Below are positions 7,795 to 16,861 of a stretch of 64,000 nt of DNA, one piece after another. The notes under the pieces are model-generated. The model searched no databases. It had not been told where the DNA came from and was given only the letters and a program-made list of their open reading frames with translations. The stretch is from the NCBI RefSeq assembly GCF_947498345.1, contig NZ_CANMJY010000004.1, positions 62,001 through 126,000 on the forward strand, read 5' to 3'. Each line of letters begins with the position of its first letter. Position 1 is the stretch's first letter. The position numbers and the translations under genes are program-made. The stretch comes from an uncultured Winogradskyella sp. (GTDB lineage: Bacteria; Bacteroidota; Bacteroidia; Flavobacteriales; Flavobacteriaceae).

Positions 7795-9303
7795 ATGTCA
7801 ACAGACACAATAAAGGAAACGGTAACTGAGAAAAGACTCTACGATTATCAAATCAAGGATCTCAATCGTATTTTCGATGTGATGCAAGATGAGTCTGATG
7901 ATTTCAATTTGCTATATCAATTGCCTACTGGTGGAGGTAAGACAGTTATTTTTTCAGAAATTGTTAGACGTTATATAGAGAAGCACAAAAAGAAGGTTGT
8001 AATTCTTACACATAGAATAGAATTGTGCAAACAAACCTCTAATGTACTTTCGGGATTTAAGGTTAATAATAAAGTTATTAATAGCAAGGTAAAAACATTA
8101 CCAGATCAAGATGAGTATGAGTGTTTTGTTGCTATGGTAGAGACTTTGAACAATCGCTTATCTGATAAAGATTTTGAACTTAAAAATGTTGGTCTGGTTA
8201 TTATTGACGAAGCGCATTATAATTCCTTTAGAAAACTCTTTAAATTTTTTGAACATTGTTTTATTCTAGGTGTAACTGCGACACCATTAAGCAGTAATAT
8301 TAAATTGCCTATGAAGGACAACTATGATAAGTTGATTGTGGGTGATGATATTTCTACCTTAATTAAAAATGGATTTTTAGCCAATGCAGACGTATATCAT
8401 TACGATGTTGGGCTAACTACTTTAAAAATAGGGATAAATGGTGATTATACAGTAAAGTCTTCTGAAGCCTTATATACTAATAGTTTAATGCAAACCAAAT
8501 TGTTATCTGCGTATGAAGAATTGGCAAAAGGGAAGAAAACATTAATTTTTAATAATGGTATATATACGTCCAAAGAAGTTTATTATACGTTTAAGAAAGT
8601 TGGGTATAATGTGCAGCATTTAGACAATACTGCAAGTAAGCAAGAACGAAAAGATATTTTAAATTGGTTTAATACCACACCAGATGCAGTGTTAACTTCT
8701 GTAAGCATTTTAACCACTGGTTTTGATGAGCCTTCTGTAGAATCTATTATTCTTAACAGAGCGACAAGATCACTGACTTTATATTTTCAAATGATTGGTC
8801 GTGGGAGTAGAATTTTTAAAGACAGAACAACATTTCAGGTTATTGACTTAGGAAATAATGTGGCACGTTTTGGACCATGGAGTCAGCCGGTAGATTGGCA
8901 ACATATTTTTAAATATCCAGATTTATATTTAGAGAATATAGTTGATGATGAGTCCCTTGAACGTGATTTTGTTTATCTCATGCCTGATGCTATAAAAGAG
9001 AAATTTAAAAATTCTGATTCCCTAGATTTTGATGTTAAAGCAGAATATAAAGATGTTATAAGCTTGGGTAAGAAATCTTTTACTGTTATAGAGCGTTCTA
9101 TTGCTCAGCATTCTAAAATTTGTATTGAAAATAGTGAAGACGTTTACGATGCAAGAGACTTAACAAAATTGCTTCAAGATGAAATTGCTTATCGCATCAA
9201 GCAATATTGCTATTGCATAATGAACAGTACACAAAATTATAAAGACTGGTTGTTTGAAGAGTACAACCGTAAATTACGTATAAGTTTTAATGGTAAGTTT
9301 TAA
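7795..9303 (+). CDS. DEAD/DEAH-box SF2 helicase
   Basis: A 502-residue superfamily 2 ATPase. Motifs in order: Walker A PTGGGKT at 44-50, DEAH at 138-141, TATP at 161-164, and motif VI as QMIGRGSR. The N-terminus LYDYQIKDL is the Q-like motif seen in restriction subunit R/RadD/Ssl2-type helicases. The C-terminal 100 residues have no motif I recognise. There is no methylase or nuclease next door, so it is not part of a visible restriction system. RadD-like DNA repair helicases are the closest functional idea. Confidence 0.87.
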   Translation: MSTDTIKETVTEKRLYDYQIKDLNRIFDVMQDESDDFNLLYQLPTGGGKTVIFSEIVRRYIEKHKKKVVILTHRIELCKQTSNVLSGFKVNNKVINSKVKTLPDQDEYECFVAMVETLNNRLSDKDFELKNVGLVIIDEAHYNSFRKLFKFFEHCFILGVTATPLSSNIKLPMKDNYDKLIVGDDISTLIKNGFLANADVYHYDVGLTTLKIGINGDYTVKSSEALYTNSLMQTKLLSAYEELAKGKKTLIFNNGIYTSKEVYYTFKKVGYNVQHLDNTASKQERKDILNWFNTTPDAVLTSVSILTTGFDEPSVESIILNRATRSLTLYFQMIGRGSRIFKDRTTFQVIDLGNNVARFGPWSQPVDWQHIFKYPDLYLENIVDDESLERDFVYLMPDAIKEKFKNSDSLDFDVKAEYKDVISLGKKSFTVIERSIAQHSKICIENSEDVYDARDLTKLLQDEIAYRIKQYCYCIMNSTQNYKDWLFEEYNRKLRISFNGKF

Positions 9304-9359
9304 CGTTTTTTTGTAAGGTATTACAATTTTATACGTTTATTTTGAAGTAGGTATGGTTT

Positions 9360-10154
9360 TTGCACCACAAGATTAAAAACAAAAACGCATCTCAAATACT
9401 AGTGAAAGCTTTTAAGTACATATTACTCATATTCTGCACATTATGTTATACTGTTGCTTTTTCTCAAGAAAAAAAGGTGAAAGACAAGGAAAATAAATCT
9501 ATCAGAATCCCTGCTGAGCCCTCTAAGATTAAAAAAGATTCTATACCAGTAAAGATCAAAGTAGCGCCAAAACTAGATAAAGATGAAAAAAAGGAGAGTA
9601 GTGGCGACTCCAAAAAAGATGAAAAGAAAAAATTTGTAATTAGAGATTCTGAAAAGCCATTCTCAATGACTGATAAGGATGGGTTAAAAAGTCCTGGTGA
9701 GATTTTTGAAAAACGTTGGAATAAAGAACTTGAAAAGGGTGGTATAATTAGAACTATGTCTGATCAATTTCTTGGTGAGCATAATGTAGATACTAAATTT
9801 GTAAACATTATATGTCGCGATCATGAATATGTAGATGGTGATCGTGTACGGATTTATGTGAATGATGTTGTTGTAAGACATAATCTGTATCTTACTAATA
9901 GTTATAGGCGTGTTGAAGTCAATTTGGCTCAAGGTAAAAATACTGTAGAAATAGAAGCCTTAAACCAAGGGGATTCGGGGCCAAATACAGCAGAATTTTT
10001 AGTTTACGATGATAAGGGCAAACTTATTTCTTCTAAGGAATGGAATTTATTAACAGGAGTAAAAGCTATCATTGTTTTCAATAACGAAAAAGTAGTGATA
10101 AAGGAAAAAACATCTGATGATGAAGATAAAAGCGATGAAGCTTCTAATAATTAG
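9360..10154 (+). CDS. Secreted protein of unknown function with charged linker
   Basis: The longest frame starts at TTG 9360. A GTG at 9402 would give a more usual signal peptide beginning KAFKYILLIFCTLCYTVAFS. After the signal peptide come about 70 residues rich in Lys, Asp and Glu. A compact C-terminal domain follows (roughly 130-245), with beta-strand-like pieces such as DGDRVRIYVNDVVV and LAQGKNTVEIEALNQGDSGP. It is likely periplasmic or surface exposed. It follows the helicase by 57 bases and overlaps the convergent pseudouridine synthase by 11 bases. No family is recognised. Confidence 0.7.
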   Translation: MHHKIKNKNASQILVKAFKYILLIFCTLCYTVAFSQEKKVKDKENKSIRIPAEPSKIKKDSIPVKIKVAPKLDKDEKKESSGDSKKDEKKKFVIRDSEKPFSMTDKDGLKSPGEIFEKRWNKELEKGGIIRTMSDQFLGEHNVDTKFVNIICRDHEYVDGDRVRIYVNDVVVRHNLYLTNSYRRVEVNLAQGKNTVEIEALNQGDSGPNTAEFLVYDDKGKLISSKEWNLLTGVKAIIVFNNEKVVIKEKTSDDEDKSDEASNN

Positions 10155-10725
10155 TTAGTAATACTTCTCCTGGTTGCATAGCTCCTAATTTATAATCCCC
10201 AATACGTATTCTCACTAATCGTAAAGTTGGAAAACCAAGTTTTGCTGTCATTTTTCGTACCTGTCTAAATTTACCTTCAGTTAATGTAATACTAAGCCAT
10301 GATGTTGTGCCATGTTTTTTATCTCTTACATAACGTTCAGTAATATGCGAAATATCATCTAAGATATAGGCATTACATTGTTTTGTATTATATGGCTGCC
10401 CATTAACAGAAATCTCAATACCTTGCTTTAATATTTCAATATAAGATGCAGTAATTATACCGTCAACCATGACATGGTATTCCTTTTCAATTTTTGAGCT
10501 GGTTATGTGGTTGCTAAACTTACCATCTGTAGTAAGTAACAATAGGCCTTCGGATTTTTCGTCAAGCCTGCCAACTGCCATAATACCATCAGGGAAATTA
10601 TATAGCGAATTTAAAAGTTTTTTGTTTCTCCGCTTATTTTGATTATTAATGAATTGACTTAAATAGCCATAGGGTTTATATATTTTATAATAACTGTGCT
10701 TCACGCTATCTAAATTAGCAATCAT
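10144..10725 (-). CDS. rRNA pseudouridine synthase, RluE-like (RsuA/RluB/E/F family)
   Basis: A 193-residue protein that isomerises uridine in rRNA. The catalytic motif GRLDEKSEGLLLLT has the nucleophile Asp55. The later block GKFRQVRKMTAKLGFPTLRLVR is the conserved family C-terminal motif. There is no S4 domain, which, with the short length, points to RluE (23S rRNA). It is convergent with the secreted protein gene. Confidence 0.88.
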   Translation of the reverse strand: MIANLDSVKHSYYKIYKPYGYLSQFINNQNKRRNKKLLNSLYNFPDGIMAVGRLDEKSEGLLLLTTDGKFSNHITSSKIEKEYHVMVDGIITASYIEILKQGIEISVNGQPYNTKQCNAYILDDISHITERYVRDKKHGTTSWLSITLTEGKFRQVRKMTAKLGFPTLRLVRIRIGDYKLGAMQPGEVLLTNY

Positions 10726-10753
10726 TTTGTGTTTAATCGTTTGTAAAAATAAA

Positions 10754-10785
10754 AAAGCGCATAGTCTTTGTAGAGTATGCGCTTT
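10754..10785 (-). terminator. Rho-independent terminator of the giant dehydrogenase gene
   Basis: The arms AAAGCGCATA (10754-10763) and TATGCGCTTT (10776-10785) enclose a 12-base loop. On the minus strand the hairpin is followed by TTTTTTATTTTT. It lies 18 bases after the stop codon at 10803. Confidence 0.85.
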
Positions 10786-10802
10786 AATAATTATATAAAC
10801 TC

Positions 10803-13800
10803 CTATTTTATTATAAGTTTTTGAACACGTTTTTTGTTTCCACTTGCTACCAATTCTACTATATATATACCAGCGCTTAGATGTTCAACATTAACAGTTT
10901 GTCTCGTATTGTATAAATCTAATGCTTTTGTTATCAATATACGCCCATTTATATCATAAAGTTTAAATTGGGTACTATTTTGTAACTGTCCAAGAATAAC
11001 GATAGCTTTTTCTTTTTCTAGATTAAAAATATTTAAATCCTCTAAAGTAGATTTTGGTGTACTGAGTGATTGGTTCGCAAACCTTAGATAAAAACGACCT
11101 GTGCCAGTTAAGTCGCTCATTGCTGTAAAGCTGTATGTAGTTGTATTTAATTGAGTTTGTGTATTGTTTAATGTATCATCTAAATATACATTTATAGATG
11201 AAGGTATATCAGTTTCAAAAATACTAATGGTAACATTTTGTCCTTGCAATGCATGTAATCCAAGAGGAATAGTAACATCGTTAATGGCATTACTACTTAA
11301 GCTTTGAACAGTAAAAGCATTACCAGAACTGTTTTCTACCAAGTATGAATATATTGAAAAATCAGGAATGCTTCCATTAAAGAATGATGCATCATAACCA
11401 GGGTCTAAACCAAGAGATGCATTGTCATTAAAATAAAAATCTGTACTATAATTTGATGCATCAGAACTAGCCAATAATTTTAAGTGCCCATGATGTGGAG
11501 ATGAAGATCTTCCCTGAATAAAATCATCACTACTTCCAGAAACCCTCATATTAGGTGTAAAGGTTACTGAGCCACCTCCAGTTTTACTTTTTACAAAAAA
11601 TGCCTGACCAGGTGCTATGAGTTCAATTACACTACCGTCGTCTATTTTAGCTTGGTTCCAAATAGTCCAGCCATTAGATGCATCGCCGTCATAACCATAA
11701 ATAGATTGATATGTAGCAATATCTAATTCATCTTTATTGAGATTAAAGAACAGGTCAAAATCTATATAAGAGGTATATGGATTTCCTATTAAATTCCAAC
11801 CATTAAATGAAGAACCAAGAGAGGTTAGAGCAACATTTACATTACCGGTTTCTATCTCACCAGTAAAAGTAAGCGTGCTGCCGTGAGTGCCATCCTCGGA
11901 ACTATCCCTTGCTGCACGATAGCCTACACCAGAACTTAATGGTAAATTACTATTGGTGCTAGCATCGTATAATTCATAATTCCCAGTAGATTCATTAAAA
12001 GGGCCAAACAATTTTTGAGATGTATTATTTGGGTTTTCAAATAAGTTTGGATTATTAGTAGCAAAATTCCCAAATGTTTCACCTGAAAGCGGAGATGCTA
12101 TTAAATCATTGCCAGTAGAACCATTAAAAGCATTAACATGTCTTTTGTATTTAATATTTCCTGTGGTTGTACCATTTACAATTAGACTAGAATACTTATT
12201 AGAGATTGAATTAAGCGTTACATCACCATTGATAATCAAATCACCATTAATAGTCAGACTACCACCTTCTAAGATTTCTATACTTGCATTAGAATATACC
12301 TGATAATTATCATTAATAACGACATGTTCATCTTCACCTATAATCAAATCACTACAGTTATCTGGTGCGGTAAATAATGCGCCATTGCTTCTGTAAAGTG
12401 TGTTGTACCCATCAGTAAATTCTGCAATCACCTCTACTTCATTGCTGTCAGAGTCCAATCCAGTGAGTATAACTGTTTGTGGGCTGCCTGTAATTGGGAA
12501 AATTTGATCATTTACAATTAAGGATCCGGTTGCAGGTGGATTTGTATAACTTACAGTCAATTGTTGAGTATAAGAATTATCCATAGTATCACAACTTGTT
12601 TGTTGGTCAACCACTATATTATCTATAGTTGTTGGATTATCAAATGGTTTAAATTGCAGAAGTGATGCTTTAGGCTCTGTATTTAAATCACCAGTACCGC
12701 TATTAGTAGTCTCACCACCTCGACCTCTTAAATGGATGTTTACTAAATCGTTAATACCATCACTATATATTTGCAGCCTCACAGCTTCAGCATATATTGG
12801 AGGTTGATTAGTGCCATCCCATTCGTAAATACCAGAATTTATCCAACCACCTACACCATCTTCAATGGTTATCCAGATTCCTTCTCTTAAATAACTAACA
12901 CGCCATAATGTATTTGGTTGTGGTTGATTTGGATAAGTACCACCAAATGTAATATAGTTAACAAACTTTGGCTCTGGCCAATCTGTCTTCCAATAGAAAC
13001 CATTGTCTATATCAACTGGCCCTAAATTTACCCCATAACTCTCTCCATATTCACCAAATTGGGTGATGACTTTATAATTACCTGCTAAAGGATCGTATAA
13101 AATATCCAGAGGTGTTCCTCGACCAGCTCCTTGAGCTACAGAACCACTAAGTTGAGCAGAGGGCAGAAGTGCTAGGTTAATCAAAGGATTAGGATTATTA
13201 CTAATGTCAGTGCTATTGGTATCTAGCTGATTAATCCATTGCTCAATTAAATCTACCGCAGGTTGGTCTATAATTGTTTTAGAAATTGGAGGCATCATTA
13301 CTGATACATCTACACTATTTATTCTGTGATATAGTATGGATTTTGAAGCATCGCCTGGGAAAACGATTTCTTCATTTGGATCAATACCCAAGGGGGTTAA
13401 TATACCGCTAGTTAATAATTCTGTAGCTTCTAATGTATTATAAACTCTTAAGTCGTAATTAGTTCTAATGCTATTATCGCGCCTATGGCAATAAGCACAA
13501 TTTAAATCTAAATAAGATCTGGCCTTTTCATCCAACGATGCGTTAGAATCTTGTAAAGATTTATTGGTGTATATGTTTGGTGTATCAGAATCGGTTATAG
13601 ACGCATCTATAATACCAAGATGACTTAGGGTTACTAATTGATTAGCTGTTATACCTGTTTCATTATAGGTGTAATCAGTATTTAAATATCTTGACTTTAA
13701 ACCAAGTCCTCCTTTATTGGCATGGTTGTGACAGTTTATACAATCTGAATTAGAAGGGAAATGCCAAGTTTGTGTTCTTGTACCACCTGTAGTTGTTGCT

Positions 13801-15674
13801 ATATCTACTGGTTCATCTAAACTTGAAGCCTGTAATACAGCATCAGTTTCGGTTTCGTTCCAGTTATAGGTTAAGAAGTACATTTCACCAGTTTCGTCTA
13901 CAACAGAGACTCTGGTTTCAACTTTCTTAGTAATAGATGGATTATTATCATCGACCTGTAAATCGAAATGTTTAACGATAACTGTACCTGCAGGAAATTC
14001 CCAATCCCCATGCTCTGAATAGTTTATTTGCTCACTTGATCCACTATGTACACCATCATTGTTTGGTACAGCGATCCAGCGTTTTTTCAATGCACCATCA
14101 GACCAAAATGACTCGTACAGTTCGTAAGGTACATAACCGTCAATAACATCTAATGTAGATAAGTCTGAGAAAATCCCCGTTTGTGAGAGTAATTGTGGAG
14201 CAGGCCCGTAATCTGCATCATCATCAATAAGTTTATAAATATTTGTACTAAAGCCTAATCTTAGGAGATAAAGTTCTTTATCGTAATCCTGACCAAAAGC
14301 AATAATATCTTCAGGCAGAAAAGTACCTATTTGTTCGTAATCTCCTGAGCTAATATCAACAGAGAAGATTTCATCACCTCCACCATAATCTGCACAAATA
14401 TATTTTCCATAAAGCTCAGGGATGCCAGTACCTCTATATACATAACCACCTGTGATAGAATTAACAATATCATGACCAAAATCCACTAGTGGTTCTGTGT
14501 GGTTCATTCCGTTAAACAAATCAGAGTAACAGCCAGGCCCTGTGATGTTTCCTTCAAATAATGGCCAACCAAAATTGGAGTTTACATCGAGAACATTTAC
14601 CTCTTCACGATTATTTAGACCAACATCTCCAATATAAAACACACCAGTTTGACTATCTTTTGTCATTCTAAACGGATTTCTAAGCCCTATACTATAATAT
14701 TCCTCAAAGAAATCTCCAGATGTATACACATCATTAGGGTTTGGAGTACTTAAATTTAATTGCCCATATATATTGGTTGTTGACCCAGGAGTAGTATCAG
14801 AAAAAGGATTGTCATTGGGTATCCAATATTCTAAGCCAGTGATTTCACCTGCAAAACCTGCATCGTTTGGTTTAGTTCTTACAGGAGGATGACTTTTAGT
14901 AGGGTCTTTATCTACATCGAGTCTTAAAACTCCACCTGCTAAATTATTTATAATATCTTGGGATCTTTTCCAAGAGGCCATGTCTCCTGTGGTAAGATAT
15001 AGAAATCCATCATCCCCAAATTCTAAACCACCTCCATAATGTGTTGTTCCATACATTCTATTTTTCAATAAAATGGTTCTCGAATTAGTAACAAAAGCCA
15101 TTGTGGTAGGATTGACTTCAAAACGCTCTAAGATTAAATAATTACCCTGATATTCATTGTCGCTGTATGAGCAACCTTGACCAGTGTATTGTCCAAAACC
15201 AGGCAGGTCTTCATCATTACTGTTCTTTGTAGCATAATATACATAGATATAATTTTTGGCATTTGTTGGGGCATCGAAATCTGGATGTATGGCAGAGCCC
15301 AAAAAACCACCATCAGAAACTAATCCAACTTCAGCAGATAGATCAAGTAAGAGGTTTTTATCCGTTGTGGCTTCATCGTTATCAAACCAAAAAATCTTAC
15401 CGTCTAATTGACCTAGCACTATTTTATTTTGATTTGGTACCGTATTAAATGTTATGGGGTAAAAAAAATGAAGATTTGGAAATGCCACTCTATAAGTTGC
15501 ATCTAAGTCATCATCAATTGCCTGAGGAAAAACACCATTTGAGTATGGTGCTATGGTTTTTGCACTAGTTAAACCAGACCCAGAAAAATAGGGAAAAGCA
15601 GCAAATAAAAATAGTGAGGCAATTAGAATAGGTAAAATTTGAATCGTCTTCGATTTGGTATTTATGTATGTCAT
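10803..15674 (-). CDS. Secreted sugar dehydrogenase fused to a diheme cytochrome c, T9SS-sorted
   Basis: A protein of about 1620 residues. I chose the ATG at 15674 because it leaves a normal signal peptide (TIQILPILIASLFLFAAF); in-frame ATGs at 15713 and 15773 would lengthen it. Domains: a glucose/sorbosone dehydrogenase-like beta-propeller (about 60-475, with GGGLEFGDDGFLYLTTGD and GLRNPFRMT); a diheme cytochrome region like the SO2930 family (about 490-820) with heme sites CINCH at 645-649 and CAYCH at 726-730; a discoidin-like and several beta-sandwich regions; and a T9SS type A tail ending KKRVQKLIIK. The family oxidises sugars with PQQ, and the fused cytochrome could take the electrons directly. 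It should be exported by type IX secretion. The substrate is unknown. Confidence 0.85.
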   Translation of the reverse strand: MTYINTKSKTIQILPILIASLFLFAAFPYFSGSGLTSAKTIAPYSNGVFPQAIDDDLDATYRVAFPNLHFFYPITFNTVPNQNKIVLGQLDGKIFWFDNDEATTDKNLLLDLSAEVGLVSDGGFLGSAIHPDFDAPTNAKNYIYVYYATKNSNDEDLPGFGQYTGQGCSYSDNEYQGNYLILERFEVNPTTMAFVTNSRTILLKNRMYGTTHYGGGLEFGDDGFLYLTTGDMASWKRSQDIINNLAGGVLRLDVDKDPTKSHPPVRTKPNDAGFAGEITGLEYWIPNDNPFSDTTPGSTTNIYGQLNLSTPNPNDVYTSGDFFEEYYSIGLRNPFRMTKDSQTGVFYIGDVGLNNREEVNVLDVNSNFGWPLFEGNITGPGCYSDLFNGMNHTEPLVDFGHDIVNSITGGYVYRGTGIPELYGKYICADYGGGDEIFSVDISSGDYEQIGTFLPEDIIAFGQDYDKELYLLRLGFSTNIYKLIDDDADYGPAPQLLSQTGIFSDLSTLDVIDGYVPYELYESFWSDGALKKRWIAVPNNDGVHSGSSEQINYSEHGDWEFPAGTVIVKHFDLQVDDNNPSITKKVETRVSVVDETGEMYFLTYNWNETETDAVLQASSLDEPVDIATTTGGTRTQTWHFPSNSDCINCHNHANKGGLGLKSRYLNTDYTYNETGITANQLVTLSHLGIIDASITDSDTPNIYTNKSLQDSNASLDEKARSYLDLNCAYCHRRDNSIRTNYDLRVYNTLEATELLTSGILTPLGIDPNEEIVFPGDASKSILYHRINSVDVSVMMPPISKTIIDQPAVDLIEQWINQLDTNSTDISNNPNPLINLALLPSAQLSGSVAQGAGRGTPLDILYDPLAGNYKVITQFGEYGESYGVNLGPVDIDNGFYWKTDWPEPKFVNYITFGGTYPNQPQPNTLWRVSYLREGIWITIEDGVGGWINSGIYEWDGTNQPPIYAEAVRLQIYSDGINDLVNIHLRGRGGETTNSGTGDLNTEPKASLLQFKPFDNPTTIDNIVVDQQTSCDTMDNSYTQQLTVSYTNPPATGSLIVNDQIFPITGSPQTVILTGLDSDSNEVEVIAEFTDGYNTLYRSNGALFTAPDNCSDLIIGEDEHVVINDNYQVYSNASIEILEGGSLTINGDLIINGDVTLNSISNKYSSLIVNGTTTGNIKYKRHVNAFNGSTGNDLIASPLSGETFGNFATNNPNLFENPNNTSQKLFGPFNESTGNYELYDASTNSNLPLSSGVGYRAARDSSEDGTHGSTLTFTGEIETGNVNVALTSLGSSFNGWNLIGNPYTSYIDFDLFFNLNKDELDIATYQSIYGYDGDASNGWTIWNQAKIDDGSVIELIAPGQAFFVKSKTGGGSVTFTPNMRVSGSSDDFIQGRSSSPHHGHLKLLASSDASNYSTDFYFNDNASLGLDPGYDASFFNGSIPDFSIYSYLVENSSGNAFTVQSLSSNAINDVTIPLGLHALQGQNVTISIFETDIPSSINVYLDDTLNNTQTQLNTTTYSFTAMSDLTGTGRFYLRFANQSLSTPKSTLEDLNIFNLEKEKAIVILGQLQNSTQFKLYDINGRILITKALDLYNTRQTVNVEHLSAGIYIVELVASGNKKRVQKLIIK

Positions 15675-16060
15675 AAAACTTCCAATAGGTAGCTTGGAAA
15701 TATTAAATTTCATAAGATTTCGATTGAGTAAATTAATAGCTAAGTAAATGTAGCTCATTAAGATACGACACAAACAAAATTTTCGACAAGAACGAATTAA
15801 ATCGGTTAAAGTTGATTCTCAGAACTTTAAAGGGAAGTAAATACTTGAATATGTTTGTTTTACATAAATGTTAAAACATATCAAATAGATGGTAAATTGT
15901 TTGCCTAATAGTATAAAGCATAGACCAGGATTATACTAAAAAATAGTACTTCTATGGAAGTATATAATTGATGTTAGCACACCTTAGCCGTAATTTAGAT
16001 AGAGAAATGAGCTAAAGACATGTGTAATAAAATAACTTTAGTTTAATGATTTTATAAATC
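15675..16060. other. Intergenic stretch of about 390 bases
   Basis: It holds the upstream region of the giant dehydrogenase and the downstream region of the membrane protein gene. I see only short inverted repeats: TACTTC-TATG-GAAGTA at 15947-15962, and GTATAA with TTATAC at 15911-15936. These could end the membrane protein transcript but lack a T-run. No ORF above 16 codons looks convincing, and no TAnnTTTG promoter was found. Confidence 0.5.
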
Positions 16061-16618
16061 TTAAAAATACTGCTTTACCTTACCCCAAAACGTTTTTGGC
16101 TTAAACATGAATTCTGCTTCAAGTTCTTCCATGGTTTTATCAGCGTTATTTATTTGATTAAACATTTTAGCTCTAATTAAATAAATTGATGGAAAAACTA
16201 TTGCCATAATTGGTAGTAAATATACTATATGAGAAGACTCGTCCATAGGGCGAATATCTGATTTAATTGCGCTTGCTATTTGAAATGAGAACATAACAAT
16301 AGGTACTAATAGCGCATGATACCACCAATGCTTACATGTAAAAAACCAGATAAGAGTTAGTAGTAAAGGAATTATCTTCATCATTAAAACCCACATAGCC
16401 ACATTAGCGCTCTCATATAACTTACTATGGTAGATTCCAAATATTGTTTCCCACTCCTTTGTATCTGGCACATACTCATGCATGTAAAAAACAAAAGGAG
16501 TACCTGCTACTAAAGTAGCTACAATACTCCCAATTAAAATCTTACGATTGTAAGTCTTTTTATCCGTGCCTAGGCTTTTTAATCTTACTTTTGTCAACTT
16601 GTGTTGTAGTCTGTCCAT
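16061..16618 (-). CDS. Four-helix integral membrane protein, unknown function
   Basis: A 185-residue protein with about four membrane segments: KILIGSIVATLVAGTPFVFY, a segment around 70-95, LLVPIVMFSFQIASAI, and LLPIMAIVFPSIYLI. The cytosolic C-terminus is KPKTFWGKVKQYF. The first 26 residues are basic and are encoded where the upstream 47-residue peptide gene is still being read in another frame. The next methionine is after the first membrane segment, so the overlap is unavoidable with any ordinary start (ATG 16618 or TTG 16597). No family recognised. Confidence 0.75.
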   Translation of the reverse strand: MDRLQHKLTKVRLKSLGTDKKTYNRKILIGSIVATLVAGTPFVFYMHEYVPDTKEWETIFGIYHSKLYESANVAMWVLMMKIIPLLLTLIWFFTCKHWWYHALLVPIVMFSFQIASAIKSDIRPMDESSHIVYLLPIMAIVFPSIYLIRAKMFNQINNADKTMEELEAEFMFKPKTFWGKVKQYF

Positions 16619-16703
16619 CTAAGTCAATAATGTTAGTTGCTTGAGCAGTAAATAACATTCCTCCGAAGATAGCGATTGCTAGTACTAGTTTTTTAGTTTT
16701 CAT
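16560..16703 (-). CDS. Small secreted peptide of 47 residues, overlapping the membrane protein gene
   Basis: Too short for routine ORF calling but well supported. An N-terminal signal peptide MKTKKLVLAIAIFGGMLF ends at TAQA, followed by a short mature part ending KIKKPRHG. It has a strong promoter match 31-60 bases upstream. Its last 59 bases overlap the membrane protein gene in another frame, so the two are almost surely co-transcribed. I have the impression that flavobacteria carry similar small secreted peptides with a basic Lys-Pro-rich end, but I cannot confirm this here. Function unknown. Confidence 0.7.
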   Translation of the reverse strand: MKTKKLVLAIAIFGGMLFTAQATNIIDLDGQTTTQVDKSKIKKPRHG

Positions 16704-16733
16704 AATTTAAGGGATTTAATTAATTAATTACTA

Positions 16734-16763
16734 CAAATGTATAGTGCATACACGGCTTGCAAA
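16734..16763 (-). promoter_or_regulatory. Promoter of the 47-residue peptide / membrane protein operon
   Basis: On the minus strand this reads TTTG, 18 bases, then TACATTTG. Both elements match the Bacteroidota consensus (TTTG/TTG at -33, TAnnTTTG at -7). Transcription would start near 16727, about 24 bases before the ATG at 16703. It is the best promoter in the window. Confidence 0.65.
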
Positions 16764-16802
16764 AATCAACTTGTGTTAAAATCCGAGAAATTTTGAAGTT
16801 TC

Positions 16803-16823
16803 AATTACGGTTTTTCCGTAATT
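16803..16823. promoter_or_regulatory. Palindrome AATTACGG-N5-CCGTAATT, candidate regulator site
   Basis: Perfect 8-bp arms around TTTTT, with the nearer arm about 40 bases upstream of the -33 element at 16760-16763. That suits an activator site for the downstream operon. It could also end the tsaE transcript, but only partially: the hairpin lies beyond the tsaE start side, not after its stop. The binding protein is unknown. Confidence 0.45.
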
Positions 16824-16861
16824 AGAGTACTTTTTTCGGTAGAATGTCAATGAAATTTTAT

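Noticed and set aside
15911-15962. Short inverted repeats as a terminator of the membrane protein gene
   Set aside because: Stems are six bases and no T-run follows, so they are not annotated as terminators.
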